Below, in pieces: positions 1-6,927 of a DNA stretch of 13,020 bases. The stretch lies in assembly GCA_964398295.1 (NCBI GenBank), contig CAYNMW010000122.1:1-13020 (forward strand). Direction: 5' to 3'. Made by a program: the position numbers and the translations under genes. Position 1 is the stretch's first letter, and every line of letters begins with the position of its first letter. This DNA is from CALFUK01 sp964398295 (GTDB lineage Bacteria > Bacteroidota > Bacteroidia > Chitinophagales > Saprospiraceae). The notes beneath the pieces were generated by a model, which did not search any database, had not been told where the DNA came from, and saw nothing but the letters and a program-made list of their open reading frames with translations.

Positions 1-155
1 TTTTTAATACATTAAAATTTATGCTAATGTATATTATATAAATCTATAATACAAAGTTTTTGCTGTCAAAAGCCAGTATTTATCGGCATTTCACCTCAAT
101 TTGTACCAAATTTTGTAATTATTTGTCTTATTTTGTTCAAAATGACTTTAGAAGC

Positions 156-377
156 ATGGATTCCAAGACAAAAAAATACATAAAATTAGTGTTGTTCAGT
201 GTCGCAATTTTCCCTCTAATACTGTCTTTACAATCGTGTCGGACCGGCTATGGTTGCAAGACGTCTGAACAATACCAGTTAAAGACAGATAAGCATGGAA
301 ACCTTTCCTCAAAGAGAGGCAAAACTGCCTTATTTGATAAAAAAACCATGAAAAAAATTAAAAGTAGAAAATCATAG
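156..377 (+). CDS. small predicted lipoprotein, unknown function
   Basis: This gene encodes 73 residues of a family I do not recognise. The ATG at 156 gives a lysine-rich N-terminus, a hydrophobic stretch (about residues 9-23) and a lipobox-like LQSC, so a lipoprotein signal peptide is likely. The same frame can be extended to a TTG at 60, but that buries the signal peptide behind 32 residues with no sorting logic, so I prefer 156. The mature part is short and basic. It starts with CRTGYGC, followed by a polar segment and a lysine-rich tail (KKTMKKIKSRKS), and has no enzymatic motif. It points toward the peptide-transport operon, and the two stop codons are only 2 bases apart. It could be an orphan Bacteroidota envelope lipoprotein. 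That it is a real gene is likely but unproven; function is unknown. Confidence 0.6.
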   Translation: MDSKTKKYIKLVLFSVAIFPLILSLQSCRTGYGCKTSEQYQLKTDKHGNLSSKRGKTALFDKKTMKKIKSRKS

Positions 378-379
378 CT

Positions 380-1399
380 TTATTGCTTTTCCAAACTATC
401 AGCTATCAGATTCAAGGATAAGACCAATAGACTGATGCAAATACCTGGAAATAAGGCTAACCACCAAGCTCGATAGTTTTGCCTGGCTGCACTGAGCATA
501 CTTCCCCAAGTCATTATTTCTGGATTATTGCCTATCCCTAAAAATGAAATGGAGGCTTCTAGTATAACCGCTCCAGCAAATCCAAATGCAAATAATATCA
601 CTAATGGTCTTATAGAATTAGGTAAGATATGATTACAGATGATCCTAAGGTTGGAATATGCAAGACCTTTAGCAGCTTGTATGTATTCTAAGTTTCTAAT
701 TTTTATAATTTCTGCTCTCAGCAATCGAGCAATTCTTGTCCAAGTCAGCAACCCGATCAATACAGCTACAAAAACTAAGGATGGTCTTTTCAATAAAGAT
801 ATAGCTGCCAACAGGATAAACAATGCAGGTACAGCACGCCATATTTCGATTAGTCTTGAGACAAAAAAGTCTGCTGGAAAGCTTATTTGTTTGTAGCCTC
901 GTAGACTCATCCGTCTATTGACTCGAGTGGAGAAAAAGAAGGAAATTAGCAATACGATAATGATGGCCAAAAATTTTAAGCCAATGGCAAATGTAGAATG
1001 ACTGACATAAAATAATGAAAGACATATTATAAACAAGAACAACAGCAATGGGATAAGGCCGAACTTGAGTTCTTTATCTCCAAAATAACCTGCAACTGTG
1101 CCCAAAACAATACCTATAAAAGAAGAAACTAACATTGCTAACAATCCTATAATCAAAGCCCATCTTGTACCACTGACAATTCCTTTTAATACGTCGCGAC
1201 CGATTTGATCTGTACCGAACAGGTAATATGCAGTTTTTCCTTTTCCAGGAGGATGAAATATTTCTAATTGAGAAGCTGATATACTTGTTTTCGAAATGAA
1301 TATCGGTCCAAAGACACCGACTAAACAAAACAATAAAAGAATGATCAAACCAATACGCCCGCTTTTACTTGAAACAATATGAACCAACACGTTCTTCAT
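380..1399 (-). CDS. DppC/OppC-like peptide ABC transporter permease
   Basis: This is an inner-membrane permease of the dipeptide/oligopeptide/nickel importer class, expected to pair with the DppB-like permease encoded just upstream. Visible family marks are an N-terminal membrane segment (about 15-35), the loop motif FGTDQIGRDV (61-70), the cytoplasmic EAA-type loop that contacts the ATPase (about 239-260, YIQAAKG followed by ILPN), and the late motif FLGIGNNPEIMTWGSML (286-302). The protein has 339 residues, while the family is usually near 280-300. The extra length is a block at about 108-178 that holds two strongly hydrophobic stretches (about 113-133 and 137-157), so it may have eight membrane passes instead of six. 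Its start overlaps the dppB-like stop by 4 bases (ATGA), which suggests translational coupling. It is the last gene of the operon. The substrate cannot be told from sequence. The family call is firm. Confidence 0.93.
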   Translation of the reverse strand: MKNVLVHIVSSKSGRIGLIILLLFCLVGVFGPIFISKTSISASQLEIFHPPGKGKTAYYLFGTDQIGRDVLKGIVSGTRWALIIGLLAMLVSSFIGIVLGTVAGYFGDKELKFGLIPLLLFLFIICLSLFYVSHSTFAIGLKFLAIIIVLLISFFFSTRVNRRMSLRGYKQISFPADFFVSRLIEIWRAVPALFILLAAISLLKRPSLVFVAVLIGLLTWTRIARLLRAEIIKIRNLEYIQAAKGLAYSNLRIICNHILPNSIRPLVILFAFGFAGAVILEASISFLGIGNNPEIMTWGSMLSAARQNYRAWWLALFPGICISLLVLSLNLIADSLEKQ

Positions 1400-2781
1400 G
1401 AATCAAATGACATTCTTGGATTGAGTAATGAATAGACTACATCTCCTATGAAATAAAAAACTACAGTTGCTATTGATATCAAAATCAAAATTCCAGAAAT
1501 GACATTCCAATCATTATTGAGTATAGAATCATACATCAGTCTTCCCATTCCAGGTATATTAAATAACACCTCAATGATTAAAGAACCAGCAAAAGCTGAT
1601 GGAATTGCTCCAATAATTATTGTGATGAATGGAATTAAGGCATTCAAAAAACTATGCTTCCAAAGAGCTTTAAGTGGCGACATTCCTTTTGATAAAGCTG
1701 TCAAATAATAGGCTTTATTTTTTTCTTCTATTAAAGAAGTCCGTACCTGTCTACCTAAATACGCAAGGCTGTGCAGTGCAATACAAAAAATAGGCAGAAT
1801 AAATAGTTTGCTATGTCTCAGCACAGATGCAATTACACTACCATCTCCTGAATAAAACAAACCTACTGATGGAAATACATTAGTCCATCTGCCATAATCA
1901 TCAGTAGTAAAGAATACAATCATCATTGTTGCAAACCAAAATAAAGGGATAGAAAAAACCACAAACAATAAACCAAAGGTGAGTTTATCAAACAAGCTGT
2001 TTTGGTAATAACCTGTCAAAAATCCAAGACTAAGTGACAATAAGGAGGCAACAAGGATACTTAAGAATGACAAGGTAAAAGACCACAATAATGCTTTCCA
2101 TATTTTTGACCAAACTGGCTTGCCATCGACCATAGCTTCCCCAAAATCTCCTGTCAACATACCAGCTACCCAGTGATGAAATTGATTGGCTGAGCCGTGC
2201 CATTTGAAAGTGGGATAAAACCATGTTTTCTTTTGACTATCCAATTGTCTTAGCTTGGTTTGTAAAACTTGAAAATCTAATCGTTGATCCTCTGGTAATG
2301 CATTCACATCTTCCTGAATAGAATTCAGCATTGGATCCAAATTGTCTTGATTGATATCATAACTAAGTCTGAGCAAAACCTGATCGACTCTAGAAGGCAA
2401 TTGTTTGTGCTTGTACATTGCATCTAAGGCAATCAAATATGTTTCGGTCGTTTCCCAGTTTTTGTATCGATGTAGCAACTTTTTAGCGAAACGCTTTTTA
2501 GAGGGTGACAGAATATTGTGCAATGTATCCGGATAATAGGAAGGCACGATAGACCAATAAAATTGAGCTTGGTCTTTGCCTAATTCTTTTGCTAATTGTT
2601 CGTAGGCATTTCTATATTCAGTTGTTGAAATCCTATCGTCTCCAACCATGCCTTGCAACTCAAGGGTGCTGGCTACAGGATCTGCACCAGAGAAATTGAA
2701 CAATAAAAAACTCAAAACAATGACGATAATCACTGTTGGGAAGATCATTAACAATCGGCTAAAAATGTAGCCTATTTTCAT
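1396..2781 (-). CDS. DppB/OppB-like peptide ABC transporter permease with large periplasmic insert
   Basis: This is an inner-membrane permease of the DppB class, partner of the DppC-like protein. It has a first membrane helix (about 10-30), the downstream loop GDFGEAMVDGKPV (211-223) that normally follows closely on that helix region, then membrane segments near 231-256, 268-292, 326-344, 385-408 and 427-450. The EAA loop is at 359-380 (YLTALSKGMSPLKALWKHSFLNALIP), followed by the typical EVLFNIPGMGRL (404-415) and a C-terminal SLLNPRM. The length is 461 residues against the usual 305-340. The excess is mainly a hydrophilic, helix-rich block at about 78-200, predicted to face the periplasm, where the binding protein docks. 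The start codon overlaps the stop of the binding-protein gene (ATGA), and the stop overlaps the next start in the same way. No frame break is seen. Confidence 0.93.
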   Translation of the reverse strand: MKIGYIFSRLLMIFPTVIIVIVLSFLLFNFSGADPVASTLELQGMVGDDRISTTEYRNAYEQLAKELGKDQAQFYWSIVPSYYPDTLHNILSPSKKRFAKKLLHRYKNWETTETYLIALDAMYKHKQLPSRVDQVLLRLSYDINQDNLDPMLNSIQEDVNALPEDQRLDFQVLQTKLRQLDSQKKTWFYPTFKWHGSANQFHHWVAGMLTGDFGEAMVDGKPVWSKIWKALLWSFTLSFLSILVASLLSLSLGFLTGYYQNSLFDKLTFGLLFVVFSIPLFWFATMMIVFFTTDDYGRWTNVFPSVGLFYSGDGSVIASVLRHSKLFILPIFCIALHSLAYLGRQVRTSLIEEKNKAYYLTALSKGMSPLKALWKHSFLNALIPFITIIIGAIPSAFAGSLIIEVLFNIPGMGRLMYDSILNNDWNVISGILILISIATVVFYFIGDVVYSLLNPRMSFDS

Positions 2782-4505
2782 TTTCGAATGGTAGCTTCTT
2801 GCAAAAAATAGCCTGGACGCACTTCACTGATTTGTGCATCCATATTTTTATTTGTGGCAATCTTAGCAACTGGGGCATACAAGAAAATCACTGGTTGATC
2901 GTCAAACATGATTTCCTGTAATTCAAAATAAAGTTCATCACGTTTTTCTTCGTCCACTTCTGTTTTTAACGATTCAATGATCATATCCGCTTTAGGATTT
3001 TCATACATCGTATAGTTTAGACTCCCTGGCACTGCATTATCGGAATGCCAGGTATTATATGGATCATAGTCATCCAAATGAGTACGTTGGACCATAGGAT
3101 GGAGATCAAAATCTCCGGTTGCAATATGTTCTGTACGGATTGCTCTGTTGGCCTTTTGAATGGTATTGATTTGAATACCTACTTTTTTTGCATTCTCTGT
3201 AAGTAATAGAGCTAAGCGTTGACCTAATGCACCTTGAGAAACGTATATATCCAATGACATTTCGGTTAATTGTCCCAATAATTGTTTGTCAATCGTCCCA
3301 TTACTATTTGTGTCACTCCAGCCAGCATTCTCGAGAATTTGCTGAGCTTTTTCAACATTAAATTGTATTGGTTGAATCTCCTGATTATACTCAGCACGGA
3401 AAGGTAAAATTGGCCCGACAGTTCGCTCACCTAATCCGAATTCGATCTGATCGATGAATGCATCAACATCCAATAAATGGCTCAATGCTCTTCTTACATT
3501 TCTATCAGAAAGTTTTGGAGACTTATTATTCATAGCAATAAAATAATAAGCTTGTAATTCCGGTGTATGCAATTCTATTGTTGCTTCATCAGATTCCAAT
3601 TGATTGAAATTTTCACCGTTTGAAAATGACATTACGTCAATTGCACCAGACTTAAGTTGTGTAGTGGCTGTGACTTCATCCGGTATTATATTAAATACGA
3701 TTGCTTTCGGTTTCGCCTGCAAATGAAATCGATCAGAAAAAGAGCTTCCCCAATAATTTTCTTTTCTTTCGATTCGGATATATTGATCCGTCTGCCAATC
3801 TGTGAGTCTATATGGACCAGAACCAACTGATACTTCTGAATGAAATCTTGAATCATTAAATGTGTTGGCGAATGCGGAAAAGGACTCTGAGCCTGAAAAC
3901 TCATCGAGCTCCCCACTAATAAACTGTGCAATTGGAATATCTTTTAAGGCACTGTCCGGGTCATAAATGTGCTCTGGAAAAACTTCAATACCGTATGCAA
4001 TATTCTGTGCATCAATTGACTTTTCTTTAAAATAAATTCTGATTCGTTTGTTATTGTCTGGATCTATCTCAATTGCAGAAATAAGACTTATGTAGTTCTT
4101 CCAACTAGGTGTGTTGACATCAGGGTGTAGAATTGACTTTATGGTGAATGTATAATCTTGTGCATCAATCGGACTTCCATCTGGCCATACAGCTTCATCA
4201 AGAAATTCCATATCATAAAAAACCCCTCCCTTCATTGGTCCTGACTCTATTTGTTGTGCCTCTGGGACTTTCTTTATCAAGATGGGCACATACTGTAAAG
4301 TTTTTGGGTGATAATCAGCAATATGAGGATGGATATAGGAATAAATCTCCCGTGATACCAGATTGGTAGCAAACATTGGAAACAATCTACCTGGATCTCT
4401 ATCTATTCTCACTTGTATTTCCTGATCAGAATCTATCAATGTACTATCTTCTTTACAAGAAAATAAGAAGATACATACAACAACCAATACAGCTAACAGT
4501 CTCAT
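2778..4505 (-). CDS. peptide-type ABC transporter substrate-binding lipoprotein (SBP_bac_5 family)
   Basis: This extracytoplasmic solute-binding protein (575 residues) belongs to the DppA/OppA-like family 5 and should deliver peptides or similar ligands to the permease pair encoded downstream. The first 17 residues form a lipoprotein signal peptide ending in LFSC (Cys17), so it is probably membrane-anchored. The family pattern is visible: an early segment naming the starting conformation (RLFPMFATNLVSREIYSYI), then WPDGSPIDAQDYTFTIKSI, GSGPYRLTDWQTDQYIRIERKENYWG, the segment LSDRNVRRALSHLLDVDAFI, and a late YDPYNTWHSDN motif. It is the first gene of a three-gene operon, with a 4-base ATGA overlap to the DppB-like gene. 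The ATPase subunits are not in the window, so they must be encoded elsewhere if the importer works. The ligand could be a peptide or another oligomer; sequence alone does not decide. Confidence 0.92.
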   Translation of the reverse strand: MRLLAVLVVVCIFLFSCKEDSTLIDSDQEIQVRIDRDPGRLFPMFATNLVSREIYSYIHPHIADYHPKTLQYVPILIKKVPEAQQIESGPMKGGVFYDMEFLDEAVWPDGSPIDAQDYTFTIKSILHPDVNTPSWKNYISLISAIEIDPDNNKRIRIYFKEKSIDAQNIAYGIEVFPEHIYDPDSALKDIPIAQFISGELDEFSGSESFSAFANTFNDSRFHSEVSVGSGPYRLTDWQTDQYIRIERKENYWGSSFSDRFHLQAKPKAIVFNIIPDEVTATTQLKSGAIDVMSFSNGENFNQLESDEATIELHTPELQAYYFIAMNNKSPKLSDRNVRRALSHLLDVDAFIDQIEFGLGERTVGPILPFRAEYNQEIQPIQFNVEKAQQILENAGWSDTNSNGTIDKQLLGQLTEMSLDIYVSQGALGQRLALLLTENAKKVGIQINTIQKANRAIRTEHIATGDFDLHPMVQRTHLDDYDPYNTWHSDNAVPGSLNYTMYENPKADMIIESLKTEVDEEKRDELYFELQEIMFDDQPVIFLYAPVAKIATNKNMDAQISEVRPGYFLQEATIRK

Positions 4506-4509
4506 AAAT

Positions 4510-4517
4510 TAAAGATA
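4510..4517 (-). promoter_or_regulatory. possible -7 element of the peptide-transporter operon
   Basis: Read on the minus strand, this is TATCTTTA, seven of eight matches to the Bacteroidota -7 consensus TAnnTTTG. It sits only 4 bases before the ATG of the binding-protein gene, so transcription would begin at or very near the start codon. No TTG appears at the usual -33 spacing; the nearest is about 27 bases away. This is a weak call. Confidence 0.25.
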
Positions 4518-4569
4518 CAATATTAGCTTTACCATTTAAACATTCAATTGTAGAAGACGTTTTTCCATT

Positions 4570-5502
4570 ATGAAATCATCTCAAAAGCATGTATTGTTGG
4601 CTGGAGGCTCTGGTTTAGTAGGATCTAGACTGACAGATCTATTGGTAGGTAAGGACTACCATGTACATATTTTATCTCGCAAATCACGTCGGTCTTCAGA
4701 TCCAAAGATTAGCTATCACCAATGGGATTTAAATAAGAATGCAATCGACCCAAAGGCATTAGAAGTAGACGCTATTGTGAACCTTGCTGGAGCTGGGATT
4801 GCAGATAAACGTTGGACTACTGCTCGCAAAAGAGAAATTTTGGAGAGTAGAACATTGAGTACGGCCCTTATAGGTAAAGGAATTTCAGATTTTCAACAAA
4901 AGCCAACTCATTATATAGGTGCATCTGCGATCGGAATTTATGGCAGTACGTCAGAAACTATGCTTACAGAAGAATATGTGTCGGCAGATGACGATTTCAT
5001 GGTGGATGTTTGTAGGCAATGGGAAGAAGCACATCTTCAACTAGCAAACAACATTAAGCATTTGTCAATTCTTAGAATAGGTATTGTACTCAGCACCAAA
5101 GGAGGTGCTTTGAAAGAAATATTAAAACCACTTGAAATGGGACGAATTGGTGCATATTTCGGAGATGGACAGATGATTTACAGTTGGATTCATATTGATG
5201 ATCTCTGTCAACAAATCATTGACCTTATCGAAAACAAGTTGGAACCAGATATTTATAATGCCGTTGCTCCCAATCCTGCAACGAATAAGGAATTGGTAAA
5301 AACAATCGAAATTGCATCAGAAAAAAAGGCGCTAACACTGTCAACACCTTCATTTATGATGAAACTTGTTTTTGGTGAGATGTCTAAAACTATACTAAAC
5401 AATACTTCCGTGTCTTCCTCCAAAATTGAGAAAGCAGGATTTAGATTTCAATATCCAAAATTGCTAGAAGCCTTATCACATCTGTTGAAAGAGCGTATCT
5501 GA
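4570..5502 (+). CDS. TIGR01777-family NAD(P)-binding epimerase-like protein (YfcH/SDR39U1 type)
   Basis: This is a cytoplasmic extended short-chain-dehydrogenase-like protein of 310 residues, the normal family length. The N-terminal Rossmann dinucleotide-binding motif GGSGLVG is at 12-18 (G12, G15, G18). It is followed by NLAGAGIADKRW (71-82), which is the signature of TIGR01777/YfcH proteins, and by GASAIGIYG (117-125). The motif YSWIHIDDL lies in the second half, and the C-terminal 50 residues fit the DUF1731 domain (ending near KAGFRFQYPKLLEAL). The family is widespread and related to nucleotide-sugar epimerases, but its substrate is not established, so no reaction is assigned. The gene is divergent from the transporter operon, with 64 bases between the start codons. 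It meets the following hydrolase gene tail to tail with no base between the stop codons. The family call is firm, the biochemical role unknown. Confidence 0.92.
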   Translation: MKSSQKHVLLAGGSGLVGSRLTDLLVGKDYHVHILSRKSRRSSDPKISYHQWDLNKNAIDPKALEVDAIVNLAGAGIADKRWTTARKREILESRTLSTALIGKGISDFQQKPTHYIGASAIGIYGSTSETMLTEEYVSADDDFMVDVCRQWEEAHLQLANNIKHLSILRIGIVLSTKGGALKEILKPLEMGRIGAYFGDGQMIYSWIHIDDLCQQIIDLIENKLEPDIYNAVAPNPATNKELVKTIEIASEKKALTLSTPSFMMKLVFGEMSKTILNNTSVSSSKIEKAGFRFQYPKLLEALSHLLKERI

Positions 5503-5925
5503 TCAGTGATCAAACACTTCAATTTCTTTATTCTTGAGCACAAGATCTGTGAATTTACCTTTAAATCTTGTAGCTCTAACCATATGATTATCAATCCAAT
5601 GGTAATTACCTCCCCTAGGCTTACCCATTAACAGACCATGGTATTTGAAACCATGTTCTTTCAACCACGCCTCGGTAATCGTACGATGCTCCTCTGTCCG
5701 AGAAGTGAAAAAAGTGATGATATGATTTTCATCATACCATTGGTTTAGGATTTGGAGTGCATCAGGATAATGGTCACAAGTGACCATACGTTCTGGCTCT
5801 TCATTAGGTACATCATCGCAGATGGTACCATCAATATCAATGAGGTAATTCTTTACACCCGGATCTAAAACCGGACTCAGTGCTTCTCCTTTTTCGTTTG
5901 TAATGTTTTTTAGCGAATGATCCAT
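5503..5925 (-). CDS. small HAD-superfamily hydrolase (probable phosphatase)
   Basis: This is a 140-residue protein with the core motifs of haloacid-dehalogenase-type phosphohydrolases: motif I DIDGT with the nucleophile and acid pair D30/D32, motif II TSR around T74, and a conserved block GKPRGGNYHWIDNH (101-114) supplying K102 and D112 as the likely motif III/IV residues. It has no cap domain and no signal peptide, so it is a minimal cytoplasmic HAD protein. Similar short proteins in Bacteroidota have, as I recall, been labelled phosphoheptose isomerase, but an SIS-domain isomerase fold is not visible here and the HAD motifs argue against that name. The gene starts 3 bases after the stop of the M23 peptidase gene and is probably co-transcribed with it. 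The substrate may be a sugar phosphate or nucleotide; this is not determinable here. Confidence 0.82.
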   Translation of the reverse strand: MDHSLKNITNEKGEALSPVLDPGVKNYLIDIDGTICDDVPNEEPERMVTCDHYPDALQILNQWYDENHIITFFTSRTEEHRTITEAWLKEHGFKYHGLLMGKPRGGNYHWIDNHMVRATRFKGKFTDLVLKNKEIEVFDH

Positions 5926-5928
5926 ATG

Positions 5929-6744
5929 TTAGTTTAATTTAATGTAGTCTTCTGGATTAACCGGAATTCCATTATACCATAATTCAAAATGTAAATGTGG
6001 TCCATCAGAAAGAGTACCACTATTGCCTATTATAGCAATAGCTTCTCCAGCTTTTACAAAATCTCCTTCTTTTTTCAGATTCTTTTGATTGTGTTTGTAA
6101 AAACTAATAAATCTATCTGCATGTTGTATGCCAATTGTGTGTCCTGTTTTAAGATTCCATCCAGATGAAATGACATGACCCTCAGAAATTGCCTTTATGG
6201 GTGAATCTTTGGGTGCAAGAATATCAATTCCAAAATGATTAATCTTAGGATCGAATTGCAAGCTTATTATCCCTTGTATTGGTGCAGAAATTTGCATGTT
6301 TTTGGATGAAATCGCTGCTTTAGGCTGGATAATCGTCTGATTGACAGTTGCTTGTGATTGAATCGGTTTTATATCACCATCCAAATTTAGTGTACTTCCA
6401 TCTGCAGTTAGCAATTGCCTTAGACTAGAAAGATAAATTTCTTGAGCAGCAATCGAATCTTGAATGGACTCCAATTCTTGGGTGATTTGTATAAATTGTG
6501 GATTGGATTCAAAGTCAGCATATCCCGGAATCAACTTTTTGACCGGCGTAAATACGATACATGCGATAATAAGAAGCCCCAAAGCTACAATAAAAGAACT
6601 TACCAAAACATATATATTTCTTAAGGTCAACTTATAACTAGATACTTCTTCAAAGGTTTCATCATTGAGAATGACCATCCGATAAGTACTTTGTGAGCTA
6701 ATCCTTGACTTTTTATTCTTTTCTGTTGAATTTACTAATGCCAA
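5929..6744 (-). CDS. membrane-anchored M23 (LytM-type) peptidoglycan endopeptidase
   Basis: This is a zinc metallopeptidase of the M23/LytM family that would cleave cross-links in the cell wall from the periplasmic side. Of 271 residues, the first 42 are polar and cytoplasmic. A single membrane helix spans about 43-66, and a short coiled-coil-like segment (about 82-113) and a linker follow. The catalytic domain occupies about 150-268. All expected residues are visible: H170 and D174 in HFGID and H252 in the HLH motif (250-252) as zinc ligands, with H218 and H250 as the likely catalytic histidines. The enzyme therefore looks active, not a degenerate LytM activator. It is the first gene of a two-gene unit with the HAD hydrolase and is divergent from the porW-like gene (183-base gap). 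A wall hydrolase next to a T9SS envelope component may reflect a shared need for wall remodelling, but that is inference from position only. Confidence 0.93.
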   Translation of the reverse strand: MALVNSTEKNKKSRISSQSTYRMVILNDETFEEVSSYKLTLRNIYVLVSSFIVALGLLIIACIVFTPVKKLIPGYADFESNPQFIQITQELESIQDSIAAQEIYLSSLRQLLTADGSTLNLDGDIKPIQSQATVNQTIIQPKAAISSKNMQISAPIQGIISLQFDPKINHFGIDILAPKDSPIKAISEGHVISSGWNLKTGHTIGIQHADRFISFYKHNQKNLKKEGDFVKAGEAIAIIGNSGTLSDGPHLHFELWYNGIPVNPEDYIKLN

Positions 6745-6927
6745 TTGAGGTCTATTTTTTATAATATTTTTATCGTATTCGTGTTAAAGTACTGTAATTC
6801 AGGGTGTCTTGTTTGGAATTCGCAAAAATAAGTCAAATCCTGTCATAATTATTGGTATAAAGTGATTTATAGTTGAATAAGAATCACCTTATTTTCAAAG
6901 TTGAACCCTTTTTAACAAAAGCAATAC

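Noticed and set aside
60..155. Upstream extension of the small lipoprotein to a TTG start at 60
   Set aside because: The extension adds 32 residues before a clear lipoprotein signal peptide, and ATG at 156 gives a normal signal start.
300..380. A-runs near the end of the small lipoprotein gene, read on the minus strand as T-runs, as a terminator for the transporter operon
   Set aside because: No stable stem precedes the T-runs, so a factor-independent terminator is not supported.
4524..4531. TAGCTTTA as a -7 element for the epimerase-like gene
   Set aside because: It has seven of eight matches but no -33 partner at the usual distance, in a short AT-rich gap where such matches are common.
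6823..6830. TATTTTTG on the minus strand as a -7 element for the M23 gene
   Set aside because: It matches TAnnTTTG but lies 78 bases from the start codon in AT-rich DNA and has no TTG at the right spacing, so chance is too likely.
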